Origin: Caulobacterales bacterium
Lineage (GTDB): Bacteria > Pseudomonadota > Alphaproteobacteria > Caulobacterales > Caulobacteraceae
DNA: 64,000 nucleotides
Direction: 5' to 3'
Assembly (NCBI GenBank): GCA_017302105.1
Contig: JAFLCS010000005.1
Span: 137,574 to 201,573, forward strand
Shown: in pieces, positions 35,285 through 44,323 of the stretch
Layout of the letters: each line of letters starts with the position of its first letter
Position numbering within the stretch: the first letter of the stretch is position 1
Position numbers and translations under genes: made by a program
Notes under the pieces: generated by a model
Told to the model about the DNA's origin: nothing
Databases searched by the model: none
What the model saw: the letters and a program-made list of their open reading frames with translations, nothing else

Positions 35285-36187
35285 GTGGCATCTGCCATCA
35301 AGGATCAGCACGAGCATACCCTGGCGGGTCCGGCCATCTGCGCCGGCGTCGGCGTGCACTCTGGAAACCGGGTACGCCTTTCAATCCGTCCGGCTCCGGC
35401 CGGAACGGGGATCGTCTTTGTGCGCGCCGATGTGTCCGACCGGGACAATCGCATCGCCGTGGCGGGCGACACGGTGGTCGATAGCCGCCTGAATACGGTC
35501 ATTGCCAATGCCGATGGGGTGCGGGTTGCGACGATCGAGCACCTGATGGCGGCGCTTGTGGCCTTGGGTGTCTCCAATGCGGTGATCGAACTGGACGGCG
35601 AGGAAGTGCCGATCATGGACGGCTCGGCCCTGCCGTTCGTCCAACTTCTGGACCGCGCCGGCTTCCGTCGCCAGCAGACGCCCCAGCGCTTCATCGAGGT
35701 GCTGGAGCCGATCGAGGTGACCGAGGGCGACAAATCCGCCCGCCTGATCCCCTGTGATCGCTATGAGATGCGCTTCGAGATCGATTTCGACAGCGCCGTC
35801 ATCGGAAACCAGGTCGTGGATTTCGTTGTCGACGAGCAGACCTTCCGCGACGAGATCATGGCCGCGCGCACTTTCGGCTTCGCCCACGAGGTCGAGGCCC
35901 TGCGCCAGATGGGCCTGGCCCGCGGCGGCAGTCTGGAGAATGCGGTGGTCATCGACGGCGACCGCATCCTCAATGACGGTGGCCTGCGCATGGAGCGCGA
36001 GTTCGTGCGCCACAAGGCCCTGGACGCCATCGGCGACCTCTATGTCCTGGGGGCCCCGCTGTTGGCTCGCTACGAAGGCGTCAAGGGCGGCCATGCGCTG
36101 AATAACAAGCTGGTGCGCGAACTGTTGGCCAACCCGGACAAGTGGCGCGTCGTGACCAAGGTGCCGGAACTGGCCGAGACGGCCTAG
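35285..36187 (+). CDS. lpxC: UDP-3-O-acyl-N-acetylglucosamine deacetylase
   Basis: The product has 300 residues. It is a zinc deacetylase, the committed step of lipid A synthesis. Motifs: GVGVHSGNRVRL at the N-terminus, VATIEHLMAAL (first zinc His), RHKALDAIGDLYVLG (second His and Asp) and KGGHALNN (catalytic His). It starts at GTG 35285 with GAGGT seven bases upstream. As in other bacteria it sits just behind ftsZ, but a terminator separates them, so it has its own promoter. Confidence 0.97.
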   Translation: MASAIKDQHEHTLAGPAICAGVGVHSGNRVRLSIRPAPAGTGIVFVRADVSDRDNRIAVAGDTVVDSRLNTVIANADGVRVATIEHLMAALVALGVSNAVIELDGEEVPIMDGSALPFVQLLDRAGFRRQQTPQRFIEVLEPIEVTEGDKSARLIPCDRYEMRFEIDFDSAVIGNQVVDFVVDEQTFRDEIMAARTFGFAHEVEALRQMGLARGGSLENAVVIDGDRILNDGGLRMEREFVRHKALDAIGDLYVLGAPLLARYEGVKGGHALNNKLVRELLANPDKWRVVTKVPELAETA

Positions 36188-36954
36188 AGCGCAATCGCGC
36201 CCATCAACCGGCCGAAATCCGGTTCGCCGTTCAGGAACGCCCGGCGGTTCGAGAAGAACAGCGTCTCATCCGTGCGGGTGTCGTGGCCGGTCCAGGCGGC
36301 CTGGCCGACGCTAGCCTGTTCGAGCCGCCACAGCACAAAGCCCGGTAGGTCGAACAGCCGCTTGTCCGGCGTCGCGCCCGGCTGGAAGAACTGGTCCGAT
36401 CCGGGGGCCTCGGCCTCAAACCGGTCCTGATAGTCGGCCCCCACCTCATAGCTGGCTTGCGCGATACAGGGGCCGATCACGGCGACCATCCGGCCCGGTT
36501 CGGCACCCAGGCCGGTCATGGCGTCCACCGTCGCCTGGACGATGCCGCCCAGCGCCCCCTTCCAGCCGGCGTGCGCCGCCGCCACGATGCGCGCCTGGGG
36601 ATCGGCGAACAGGATCGGCGCGCAGTCCGCCGTCAATACCGCACAGATAACGCCCGGCGTCTGCGTCACCGAGGCGTCGCCTTCGGGCCGCTCGCCCTTC
36701 CAGCCGGTCTGGGCGACATGGGCGGTCGCGGAATGGATCTGGTAGCAGGCGGCGTAGTCGTCCGGCGTTCCGCCCATGTGCGCCGCGATCCGGCGCCGAT
36801 TTTCGGCCACCGCCGCCGCATCGTCGCGAGAGCCGACGCCGGTGTTCAGACTGGTGTAAATCCCGTCCGACACCCCACCCCGGCGTGTGAAGAAGCCATG
36901 TTTGACGCCGGCCTGGGTCAGAAGCGGATGGGTGAGGGGGGCAAGCGAGGTCAT
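36184..36954 (-). CDS. pgeF: peptidoglycan editing factor PgeF / YfiH (laccase-domain)
   Basis: The product has 256 residues. The copper/zinc ligand pattern of the family is visible: YQIHSATAHV (His), LTADCAPILF (Cys) and AAHAGWKGALGGI (His), with FFTRRGGVSDG near the start and FFSNRRAF near the end. Members act as purine nucleoside phosphorylases and, in E. coli, as an editing hydrolase on wrongly built UDP-MurNAc-L-Ser. The start at ATG 36954 leaves a 50-base gap to the methyltransferase upstream. ATG 36975 and an upstream start at 37023 are in frame. Confidence 0.88.
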   Translation of the reverse strand: MTSLAPLTHPLLTQAGVKHGFFTRRGGVSDGIYTSLNTGVGSRDDAAAVAENRRRIAAHMGGTPDDYAACYQIHSATAHVAQTGWKGERPEGDASVTQTPGVICAVLTADCAPILFADPQARIVAAAHAGWKGALGGIVQATVDAMTGLGAEPGRMVAVIGPCIAQASYEVGADYQDRFEAEAPGSDQFFQPGATPDKRLFDLPGFVLWRLEQASVGQAAWTGHDTRTDETLFFSNRRAFLNGEPDFGRLMGAIAL

Positions 36955-37003
36955 TCGGGCGATCCTAGCCGTCATCGCCGGCCTTGTCCCGGCCGCGGCG
37001 GAT

Positions 37004-38071
37004 CTAGAACCCCGCGATCTCAAGCGTTCTGGGAGAGAAGATCGCGCAGGCCTTGAACAGCGTGCCCATCTGCTCCGGCGCGGTCAGGCGTTCCAGTTGG
37101 CGCCCAATCACCGGCCCTGCGTCGGGGCGACCGCTGATCAGCCGTTCGGCCCGCGCCTCGATGCCGAGCGCGTGCAGGAAGTCGCCCTGACCGACACAGC
37201 CAGTGACGTCGGCCCCGGCCTTGAGGGCGGCAGCCATCACGGCGGGAAAGTCGGCCCACATCGTGACATCGGCCTCGCCGGGACACCGCAGCGGATCGAC
37301 CTTTTCGTGTCGGATGAGGGCCTGCAGCGTATCGCCTGGCTCGGGCCGGTCGCGGCCATAGTCGATCAACAGAGCCGCTCCGCCGTGGGCCCGCACCAGC
37401 TCGGCGCAGACCGCTCCGAAGGTCGCCTGCTGACCGGCGATCTCGAAGATCTGGCCGACCGCGATCTCGAAGTCGGGTTTGACGAACCGGTCGATGATGC
37501 GAGCGTGGCCGAACACCAGGGTGCCGTCTTCGCCGACGCCGACTCGCCGCTCGGCCCAGCCGTCGTCGGTCCGCACATATTGGCGCGCCGGCAAGCAATC
37601 GAGCACCTCATTGGCGATCAGCAGCACCGGCGCGTCCGGCTCGAACCCGTCCAGTGCCCGCACCCAGCGCGGCTCGACATCGCCGTGGGCCAGCATTCGC
37701 GACTGGGCCTCGCGCAAGGGGCCGGAAGGTTCGATCAGCACCAGGTCGCAGGCCTGGATGAAAGCCGGATCGGCGTGTGCTGCGCGCAGGGCGTCGCTCA
37801 TCAGGGTGCCGTCGCCCGGCCCGACCTCGATTAGGTGAAACCGGTCCGGCGCGCCCAGGCGTCGCCAGGTCTCCACCGCCCAAAGACCGATCAGTTCGCC
37901 GAACATCTGGCTGACTAGAGGCGCGGTGATAAAATCGCCGCCGGCTCCCAGGCGCGGCCGCGTGGCGTAGTAGCCGTCCTGCGGATCGTGCAGGCAGCGG
38001 GTCACATAGTCCGCGACGGTGATTGGCCCGGATTCGCCAATGTCCCGGGCCAGCCGTTCCTGCAGACTCAT
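37004..38071 (-). CDS. class I SAM-dependent methyltransferase, MidA/NDUFAF7 family
   Basis: The product has about 355 residues. It has FGELIGLWAVETWRRLG, motif I (LIEVGPGDGTLM), VLIEPSGPLREAQ, then VLLIANEVLDCLPARQY and LLIDYGRDRPEPGDTLQ. This arrangement is the MidA/NDUFAF7 type. The mitochondrial member methylates an arginine of complex I subunit NDUFS2, so a NuoD target is plausible but unproven. ATG 38071 overlaps the lgt stop (ATGA), so it is co-translated with lgt. Confidence 0.87.
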   Translation of the reverse strand: MSLQERLARDIGESGPITVADYVTRCLHDPQDGYYATRPRLGAGGDFITAPLVSQMFGELIGLWAVETWRRLGAPDRFHLIEVGPGDGTLMSDALRAAHADPAFIQACDLVLIEPSGPLREAQSRMLAHGDVEPRWVRALDGFEPDAPVLLIANEVLDCLPARQYVRTDDGWAERRVGVGEDGTLVFGHARIIDRFVKPDFEIAVGQIFEIAGQQATFGAVCAELVRAHGGAALLIDYGRDRPEPGDTLQALIRHEKVDPLRCPGEADVTMWADFPAVMAAALKAGADVTGCVGQGDFLHALGIEARAERLISGRPDAGPVIGRQLERLTAPEQMGTLFKACAIFSPRTLEIAGF

Positions 38072-38931
38072 GTCCCGGCGTAGGGCGGGTTCTTCCACGC
38101 CCGCCAGATCAGCCAGGCCCCAATCAGGATCATCGGGATCGACAGCAGCATCCCCATGGTGATGGAGCCTTGCAGCGCCTCCGGCATAAAGGAATCCGGC
38201 TCACGTACGGTCTCCAGAGAGGCCCGGATCAGGCCATAGCCGAGCAGGAACAGGCCGGTGACATAGCCGGGTTTGGCCAGCAGCTTGAATTTCCAAACGG
38301 CCAGCCAGAGCAGGGCGAACAGGCCGATGCCTTCAAGGCTCGCTTCATAGAGCTGGCTGGGATGGCGCGGGAACTCGCCCGCCGGGCAGAAGCCATTGAA
38401 GCGGTCGCGTATCTTGTCGCTGCAGAAGATCATGCCGAACGGGCCGTCGGTCGGACGCCCCCAAAGCTCGCCGTTGATGAAGTTGGCGAGCCGCCCGAAG
38501 AACAGGCCGAACGGCACCGCCGGTGCGACCAGATCGCCGAGCCTGAGAATGTCGATCTTCTGCGATCGGGCGTAGAAATAGACGGCTAGAATCACCCCGA
38601 TGGCCCCGCCATGGAAAGCCATGCCACCTTCCCAGACCTTGAGAATATTCAAGGGATTGGACCAGATTGGTGGATTCATCAGCGAGCCGTAGAACAGGAC
38701 GTATCCCAGTCTTCCGCCGACGATGATGCCCAGCGTGATCCACAGGATCAGGTCGTCGATCTGGGCCGGGCTGGCCGGAGACCGTCCCGGCGCCCACAGA
38801 TGGTCACGCCGCGCCAGCATCACCGCATAGCGCCAGCCCAGCAGGATGCCCGCGATATAGGCCAGGGCGTACCAGCGGATGGCCAGCGGGCCGACCTGGA
38901 CAAGAATGGGATCAAACTCGGGAAAGGTCAT
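38068..38931 (-). CDS. lgt: prolipoprotein diacylglyceryl transferase
   Basis: The product has 287 residues and seven membrane helices. Signature: GGRLGYVLFYG, WEGGMAFHGGAIGV, then GLFFGRLANFINGELWGRPTD, and PRHPSQLYEASLEG. It transfers diacylglyceryl to the lipobox cysteine, the first step in maturing the lipoproteins found in this window. ATG 38931 begins the normal family N-terminus. The longer open frame to 39015 is not supported. Confidence 0.96.
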   Translation of the reverse strand: MTFPEFDPILVQVGPLAIRWYALAYIAGILLGWRYAVMLARRDHLWAPGRSPASPAQIDDLILWITLGIIVGGRLGYVLFYGSLMNPPIWSNPLNILKVWEGGMAFHGGAIGVILAVYFYARSQKIDILRLGDLVAPAVPFGLFFGRLANFINGELWGRPTDGPFGMIFCSDKIRDRFNGFCPAGEFPRHPSQLYEASLEGIGLFALLWLAVWKFKLLAKPGYVTGLFLLGYGLIRASLETVREPDSFMPEALQGSITMGMLLSIPMILIGAWLIWRAWKNPPYAGT

Positions 38932-38989
38932 GCGACTCTCCGGCTGGGGACATGGGGATGACTTAGCAAGGCGAAACCGGACTGTCGCC

Positions 38990-39460
38990 TCACCAGTTGG
39001 GCGAAACCGGCGCACCGTCGAAAATCTCGGCCAGCCGGTCGCGCGTGCCCCGGTTCAGATCGGCGGGCAGGGCGTCCAGGGCGAAAAATCCAGTTTCGGC
39101 GATCTCCTGGCGCGACGAGCGTTCGCCCTGATCATAGGCCCCGATGCGAAAGATCAGCACATGATCGCCGGGGAAGAACCGCTCATTGGAATGCACCGAG
39201 ATCAGCTCGGGGACCGCGCGCGCGATCAGCCCGGCCTCTTCCTTCAGTTCCCGCGCGGCGGCGTCCGGGGCGGCCTCCCCGGCGTCCACACCCCCGCCCG
39301 GCAGCCACCAGCCTTCCAGATAGGTGTGCCGCACCAACAGGACGCGCCCCTGGTCATCCTGAACCAGAACCCGCACGCCCAAGGTCTTGGCGCGGGTCAG
39401 TCGCGACCAGAAAAAGAACAGCGGCCGGGTGAACGGCTCGATGGCGATGCGCCAGGTCAT
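38990..39460 (-). CDS. Nudix hydrolase
   Basis: The product has about 156 residues. A complete Nudix box is present: GGGVDAGEAAPDAAARELKE followed by EAGL. A hydrophobic N-terminal stretch (RPLFFFWSRLTRAKTLGVRVLV) precedes it. The substrate is not predictable. An upstream in-frame ATG at 39478 would add six residues. It is transcribed toward lgt with a 58-base gap. Confidence 0.87.
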   Translation of the reverse strand: MTWRIAIEPFTRPLFFFWSRLTRAKTLGVRVLVQDDQGRVLLVRHTYLEGWWLPGGGVDAGEAAPDAAARELKEEAGLIARAVPELISVHSNERFFPGDHVLIFRIGAYDQGERSSRQEIAETGFFALDALPADLNRGTRDRLAEIFDGAPVSPNW

Positions 39461-39541
39461 GCCCCCTGATAGCGGCATGGCGGCTTGATCGTAAGGGCGA
39501 GGGGGCCTATCGGGAGCGGACCATTGTTTCGGAGCGGCCCC

Positions 39542-39622
39542 ATGCTGGCGATCGGCATCATCTTCGGCTTCATCGCCGTCATCGGCATCTTCAACATCGC
39601 CGAGTTCGGCCGGCTCGACTGA
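39542..39622 (+). CDS. 26-residue single-pass membrane peptide
   Basis: The translation is a short open frame of 26 residues, almost entirely hydrophobic (MLAIGIIFGFIAVIGIFNI) with a polar end (AEFGRLD). It is a plausible one-helix membrane peptide. A purine-rich GGAGCGG lies about 10 bases before the ATG. Its TGA overlaps the ATG of the SDR gene (ATGA), so it could be a translationally coupled leader or an independent small protein. Confidence 0.5.
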   Translation: MLAIGIIFGFIAVIGIFNIAEFGRLD

Positions 39623-40374
39623 TGACCGGCGCGCGTGGCGCGGCCCTGGTCACCGGTGCCTCGGGCCGGATCGGACGCGCCATCGCGCTCAAACTGGCCG
39701 GCGCGGGCTTTGACCTCGCCGTCCACTATCGGTCTGATCCCAAGGGCGCGGATGCGGTCGTCGCCGAGGTCGCGGCGATGGGGCGGCGCGCCGTCGCCCT
39801 GGCCGCAGACCTGACCGATGAGGCCGCAACACGTACACTCGTATCGGCGGCGGCGGGTCGGCTCGGGCCGATCTCTGTCTTGGTCAATTCGGCATCGGTG
39901 TTTGAGGACGACCGGGCCGGCGCTATCGACCGGGACCGCTGGGACCGGCATTTCGAGACCAACCTTCGCGCGCCCGTTGTGCTGGCCGAGGCCTTCGCCG
40001 CCCAGGCGCCCGACGGCGCCGTCGTCGTCAATATTCTGGACCAGCGGGTCTTAAGGCCGACGCCCCAGTTCTTTTCCTATGGCCTGTCCAAGTCGGCGCT
40101 GTGGAGCGCAACCCGGATGCTGGCCCAGGCCTGGGCTCCGCGCATTCGCGTCAATGGCGTCGGGCCCGGGCCGACCCTGGCCTCGATTCATCAGACCGCC
40201 GACACCTTCGCCGCCGAGGCGCAGGGCACCCTGCTGGGCCGGCCGGTCGCCCCCGAAGAGATCGCCCAGGCCGTGCTCTATCTCGTTGACGCCCCGTCGG
40301 TCACCGGCCAGATGATCGCCGTCGATTCCGGTCAGCACCTGGGCTGGCGCACGCCCGACGTTCAGGAGCCCTGA
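39622..40374 (+). CDS. SDR oxidoreductase, pteridine-reductase-like (FolM-like)
   Basis: The product has 250 residues with a Rossmann short-chain dehydrogenase fold. It has VTGASGRIGRAIAL (cofactor loop, with Arg where PTR1-type enzymes prefer NADPH), LVNSASVFEDD (the NSAS motif of pteridine reductases), then YGLSKSAL (catalytic Tyr and Lys) and VNGVGPGPT. It is followed three bases later by folB, so dihydrofolate/dihydromonapterin reduction in the folate pathway is the best guess. The small membrane peptide overlaps its start. Confidence 0.8.
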   Translation: MTGARGAALVTGASGRIGRAIALKLAGAGFDLAVHYRSDPKGADAVVAEVAAMGRRAVALAADLTDEAATRTLVSAAAGRLGPISVLVNSASVFEDDRAGAIDRDRWDRHFETNLRAPVVLAEAFAAQAPDGAVVVNILDQRVLRPTPQFFSYGLSKSALWSATRMLAQAWAPRIRVNGVGPGPTLASIHQTADTFAAEAQGTLLGRPVAPEEIAQAVLYLVDAPSVTGQMIAVDSGQHLGWRTPDVQEP

Positions 40375-40377
40375 TCC

Positions 40378-40743
40378 GTGACCACTGATCCGATCCTCGA
40401 TCACCTGACGGTGTTCGTGCGGGGCCTGGCCGTCGAAGCGGCGATCGGCATCCATGACCATGAGATGGGCCGCACCCAGCCGCTGATCATCGACGCTGAG
40501 CTGGACCTGATGCCGCATCACGTTGATCGTCTGGCCGATACCTACAATTACGAGGCTGTGCTGATCGCCGCCGAGGCGCTGGTCGCCGAAGGTCACGTCG
40601 GCCTTGTGGAGACGTTCGCCGAACGGTTCGCGCGTGCGCTGATGGATGACGTTCGGATCCGATCGGTCCGGGTGACCGTGTCCAAGCCGGAAGCCCTGGA
40701 CGGAGCCGAGGCAGCCGGTTGCTCGCTGACACTCAGTCGATGA
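40378..40743 (+). CDS. folB: dihydroneopterin aldolase
   Basis: The product has 121 residues beginning at a GTG. The family pattern is clear: VEAAIGIHDHEMGRTQPLII, then DTYNYEAV, HVGLVETFAERFA and VSKPEALDGAEAAG. It converts 7,8-dihydroneopterin to 6-hydroxymethyl-dihydropterin in folate biosynthesis. It sits directly after the FolM-like SDR, forming a two-gene pterin module. Confidence 0.94.
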   Translation: MTTDPILDHLTVFVRGLAVEAAIGIHDHEMGRTQPLIIDAELDLMPHHVDRLADTYNYEAVLIAAEALVAEGHVGLVETFAERFARALMDDVRIRSVRVTVSKPEALDGAEAAGCSLTLSR

Positions 40744-40804
40744 CTGACTGCCGCATTGCCGCCCCGCCTCCCTCCCGTTAGGGATAGACGTGTGACGAGG
40801 ACGC

Positions 40805-42028
40805 ATGGCCGAGCCTGAAGACCCCCAACGTCGTATGGATGCCGAACATCCGCTGGACGATTTTGACGACGATCTCGTCGGCTTCGCCTCGCCGCGCGCC
40901 CTGTCCGCAAGGCCTTCGCCGCCGCTGGTCCCGCCCGAACCGGAACCCGCTGCCGGGCCGCCGGATCTGACGGCTGCCGGTGAGCTGGAGCCTGAATCGA
41001 CCGCGCTCGTGTCCCCGATGTCAGAGCCCGAGCCTGAATCCGCGCGCGGGGCGGAATCGACGGATGCACCGGAAACTACGACCGGGACCGAGCCCCAATC
41101 CGAGGTGAGCGCTGTGCGCGCCCCGGAGGCGGAACCGACCCCTGAAGCCGCCGTGCCGGCGACGTCCGAACCGGCTGCGGAGCCGGTGCCTGCGGGCGTG
41201 CCGGAGCCGACGCAGGATCCGGCTCCCGCGCCGGTTGCCGCAGCTCAGCCTGGACCTCAACCTGATCCGACCGCGCCTGTCGAGCCGTCCGTGGAGGTCG
41301 CCGTCGCGGTTGCTTCGGCGGCAGTTGCCGCTTCGGCCGCGACTGTCCCATCCGAGGCGGATGAGCCGGACGACGACGTATTCGAGGCCGTTCGCGGGCA
41401 CTCCGTGCCAGGCTCTGGCGCACTTCAGCCTCCAGTCATGGAGGACCGGCTAAACCCCTCCATACCGATGCGGGAGGCCAAGATGGAGACGTCCGACCCC
41501 GGAGAGCCGGCGCGCGGATCGGCGCTAGCCGCCGCGCCTGAGGTGCCGGACTTGCCCGAGGTCGAGATCCTGAGTCCGCGGCCGGAAGCGGCCCCGGCCC
41601 CGCCGCCGGACGCCCTGGGCACCCCCTATGGACAACCTGGCGCGACACGGTCCTTCGAGCGCCGACCGAGCCGTCGAGATCCCGGCATCACATCGGAAGG
41701 CGATGCCCGGCTCAGCCTGGCCATCTATGCCTGCCTGATCGCCACGGCTGTATCGGTCGGCCTGACCGCCATCCTGGCTCTTTTCCTGTCCTGGACGGGC
41801 CGTCTGCTGGTCAAGGGGTGGACCCGTTCTCACCTGCTGTACCAGCTTCGCACCAGTCTCATCGGTGTCGTCGCCGGGATCGTCGGCGTGGTCACCTTCC
41901 CCCTTGGCCTGGGTGTCTTCGTTCTCAGCGCGACGGTCATTTGGGTCGTCGTACGCGGCGCGGCAGGCCTGGTGAAGCTGCTGCGCCATGAAGAAATCCG
42001 AGATCCCAAGACCTGGAAACTGCCATGA
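40805..42028 (+). CDS. membrane protein with long disordered Pro/Glu/Ala-rich N-terminus
   Basis: The product has 407 residues. Residues 1-300 are low-complexity Pro, Glu, Ala and Ser with no cysteine, probably disordered and cytoplasmic. The last 100 residues contain two strong membrane segments (LAIYACLIATAVSVGLTAIL and GVVAGIVGVVTFPLGLGVFV) and a KLLRHEEIRDPKTW tail. The C-terminal part resembles DUF4870-type membrane proteins, as does the next gene, which overlaps by four bases (ATGA). Function is unknown. Confidence 0.72.
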   Translation: MAEPEDPQRRMDAEHPLDDFDDDLVGFASPRALSARPSPPLVPPEPEPAAGPPDLTAAGELEPESTALVSPMSEPEPESARGAESTDAPETTTGTEPQSEVSAVRAPEAEPTPEAAVPATSEPAAEPVPAGVPEPTQDPAPAPVAAAQPGPQPDPTAPVEPSVEVAVAVASAAVAASAATVPSEADEPDDDVFEAVRGHSVPGSGALQPPVMEDRLNPSIPMREAKMETSDPGEPARGSALAAAPEVPDLPEVEILSPRPEAAPAPPPDALGTPYGQPGATRSFERRPSRRDPGITSEGDARLSLAIYACLIATAVSVGLTAILALFLSWTGRLLVKGWTRSHLLYQLRTSLIGVVAGIVGVVTFPLGLGVFVLSATVIWVVVRGAAGLVKLLRHEEIRDPKTWKLP

Positions 42029-42405
42029 CGGACACGCGCGATCATGACCTTGTAGCCGAGGAGGGGCGTCCGGCCGCAGCGGTTGTATGGGTCCTCTATA
42101 TTCTCAGCATCCCGTCGGCAGGCGTCCTGGCCGTCATCGGGTTGATCGTGTCCTATGTCGCGCGCGGAACCGGACGTGGCTGGATCGTCAGCCATTTCAA
42201 TCAGCAGATCCGGATCTTCTGGCAGTCGTTCTGGTGGCACATTCTGCCGTGGGTCGTCGTCGCGATCATCGCGGTGGTGTTTGGGCCGGTCGGCCTGTTC
42301 GCCCTGATCATCCCGTTGATGATCAACTTCATTCTGTTCGTCTGGTTCACGGTCAAGAGCGTGTTTGGCCTGCTGGCCCTGCTTCAGGCCAAACCCGTCT
42401 CCTGA
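42025..42405 (+). CDS. DUF4870-like small membrane protein
   Basis: The product has 126 residues with three or four membrane helices (VVWVLYILSIPSAGVLAVIG, ILPWVVVAIIAVVFG, ALIIPLMINFILFVW). The pattern ARGTGRGWIVSHFNQQIRIFWQS between the first and second helices is typical of the DUF4870-like group. It is a stand-alone version of the C-terminal membrane part of its upstream neighbour and is coupled to it, so the two may work together. Function is unknown. Confidence 0.72.
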   Translation: MTDTRDHDLVAEEGRPAAAVVWVLYILSIPSAGVLAVIGLIVSYVARGTGRGWIVSHFNQQIRIFWQSFWWHILPWVVVAIIAVVFGPVGLFALIIPLMINFILFVWFTVKSVFGLLALLQAKPVS

Positions 42406-42411
42406 ACCCGA

Positions 42412-43044
42412 CTAGCCGCCGGGGGAGGCTCCCGTGGCGGCACCGGCCTGGGCAGCCTGCGCCTGCATATCGTTGATGTTGATCCGGGTGCCGAGACCGG
42501 GAACCTCGACGTCGCCTGCACGCCAGCCTTCGGGGCAGGCCCCCTGGTATTCTGCCGTTGTGACGACCTGCGTGGTGCCGTTCAAGGCGGCCATGGACGA
42601 GCCCGTCGTTGTGACTGTCGCCTCCATGCGATAGGCGCTCTGGAAGTCGCCGGTCATGGTGCCGACCGTTTCAGTGACGCCCCCCGGGCCCGCGTCGCAG
42701 CGGCTGGTGAAGGCGAAGCCGTCCGATGTGCGCGTGACATTCTGGGTGCAGTCTTCCGACGGGGCCGATTGGCCCGAGCCGACGTTCAGCGCCGTCATCG
42801 TCTCATCGAAACAAACTCGGCTGTTCACCGAGGGAGCGTTGCCGTCCGGGAAGGACGCCGTCGTCTGCCAGAGGCCGGCGCGGACGCGCGCGTTGATTGA
42901 CTCGGTCCCTGCCGATGCTGCGGGGCCGGCGTCACCGGCGCTGGTTGCGCCGGCGTCGGCGCTCTGGGTACCAGTGCCGGGGGCCTCGCAGGCGACCAGG
43001 GCAAGGGCGGCCATCACGGCCGTGCAAGGGATCAAGGGTTTCAT
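42412..43044 (-). CDS. DUF3617-type lipoprotein
   Basis: The product has 210 residues, begins with a lipobox (ALALVAC), and has a short Gly/Ala/Thr-rich spacer. The body has RAGLWQTTASFP, VCFDETMTALNV, CTQNVTRTSDGFAF and YQGACPEGW, the rhythm of DUF3617 proteins with paired cysteines. Role unknown. It is convergent with the DUF4870-like genes and divergent from the 43180 gene. Confidence 0.75.
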   Translation of the reverse strand: MKPLIPCTAVMAALALVACEAPGTGTQSADAGATSAGDAGPAASAGTESINARVRAGLWQTTASFPDGNAPSVNSRVCFDETMTALNVGSGQSAPSEDCTQNVTRTSDGFAFTSRCDAGPGGVTETVGTMTGDFQSAYRMEATVTTTGSSMAALNGTTQVVTTAEYQGACPEGWRAGDVEVPGLGTRININDMQAQAAQAGAATGASPGG

Positions 43045-43179
43045 CAGAACGCGCCTCCAAAGCGGCCGGTGGTGGACCCACCTCCGGTCGATAAATGTTG
43101 TCAGTATCGGACAGGTTGCTGCCCGAAGAACAAGGTTCATGATTTAGTTTGCCCAAGGCAAGGGGTGGAGCGGATTTCG

Positions 43180-44307
43180 ATGCAAACCAGATGTTTCGTC
43201 ACAGGCGCAGCTGCCGCCCTGCTGGTCGCCATGGCTGCGCCGGCCGTGGCCCAGCAGATGATCGCCCCCAATGCCACGGTTTCCGGGAGCCTGGACCGGC
43301 GCGATCCGGTGTCGTCCACCGGTGGACGGTTTGATCGGTGGCGTATCGACGCAGCGGCGGGCGAACTGATTGTGCTGCGGATGGATTCCGGCGTCATCGA
43401 CCCGCTGATCCAGATCGGACGTACCGGCCCAGGCGGAGAGTTTTTCGAGCTGGCGACGGACGACGACGGTGCCGGCTATCCCAATGCCCTGCTCCAATTC
43501 CGGGCGGCCGAAGGCGGCACCTATGAGGTGCGGGCCACCAGCTACGGGCCGGAAAGCTACGGCGGCTACAGCCTCAGCCGCTCCAGTCAGGCGGTAAATT
43601 CCGGCGACGGTGGCGGCGTTAATCCGATTCCGCTCGATGTCGGCGGTTATATTGATCTGGATGATCCCGCCGACGTCGATGGTCGCCACTTTGAAGCCTG
43701 GCGGATTCGGCTGACCAATCAGCAGGTGATCCGTATCCGTCAGGAGTCGGACAGTCTGGATTCCTGGGTCATGCTCGGCCTGGTCGCGGCCGACGGGGCC
43801 TGGATCGGGCTGTTCCACGACGACGATTCCGGCGGCGGACTAAACTCGGATTTCGTCTATCAATCGGTCGCCGATGAGGTTTTCGAGGTCCGGGCTTCCA
43901 CCTATGCGCCTGGTGTGGCAGGCCCCTATCGTCTGATCGTCGAGGACGTCTCGGCCACGTCAGACGGCGGACTGCGCCCGGGGACGATCACCGGCGGGTG
44001 GTTGTCCGACGCCGACAATAATACGGCCGGCACCTATACCGAGTATCGCAGCTTCTATGCCGTAGCCGGCCAAACCATCACCGCCACCCTACGTTCCTCG
44101 GAATTCGACGCCTATCTGCGGATCGGTGAATGGTCTGACGGAGCCTTTCACGAAATGTGGTCGGACGACGATTCGGGGGGCGGGGATACCGGCTTCGACG
44201 CCCAGTCGACGTTCGTCGCGCCGTTCACGGGCCTCTATACGGCGGCCTTGACGAGCTTTGGCGAGGGCGAGACGGGCCTGTTCAGCTTCGAGGTCCTGGC
44301 CGACTAG
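43180..44307 (+). CDS. secreted protein with three PPC-like beta domains
   Basis: The product has 375 residues. A signal peptide (AAAALLVAMAAPAVAQ) is followed by three tandem domains of about 110 residues. Each has an asparagine/aspartate-rich turn (ATDDDGAGYPNALLQF, FHDDDSGGGLNSDF, WSDDDSGGGDTGFD) and an aromatic strand (YEVRATSYG, FEVRASTYAP, YTAALTSFGEGE). This matches bacterial pre-peptidase C-terminal (PPC) domains, which usually accompany secreted proteases but stand alone here. The DDDSGGG turns may bind calcium. A hairpin follows the stop. Confidence 0.75.
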   Translation: MQTRCFVTGAAAALLVAMAAPAVAQQMIAPNATVSGSLDRRDPVSSTGGRFDRWRIDAAAGELIVLRMDSGVIDPLIQIGRTGPGGEFFELATDDDGAGYPNALLQFRAAEGGTYEVRATSYGPESYGGYSLSRSSQAVNSGDGGGVNPIPLDVGGYIDLDDPADVDGRHFEAWRIRLTNQQVIRIRQESDSLDSWVMLGLVAADGAWIGLFHDDDSGGGLNSDFVYQSVADEVFEVRASTYAPGVAGPYRLIVEDVSATSDGGLRPGTITGGWLSDADNNTAGTYTEYRSFYAVAGQTITATLRSSEFDAYLRIGEWSDGAFHEMWSDDDSGGGDTGFDAQSTFVAPFTGLYTAALTSFGEGETGLFSFEVLAD

Positions 44308-44323
44308 GCCATCGGACTGACCG

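Noticed and set aside
40805-41640. Repeat-like Pro/Glu/Ala stretch considered as a tandem repeat or noncoding array
   Set aside because: The frame is continuous into clear membrane helices, so it is a disordered region of one protein.
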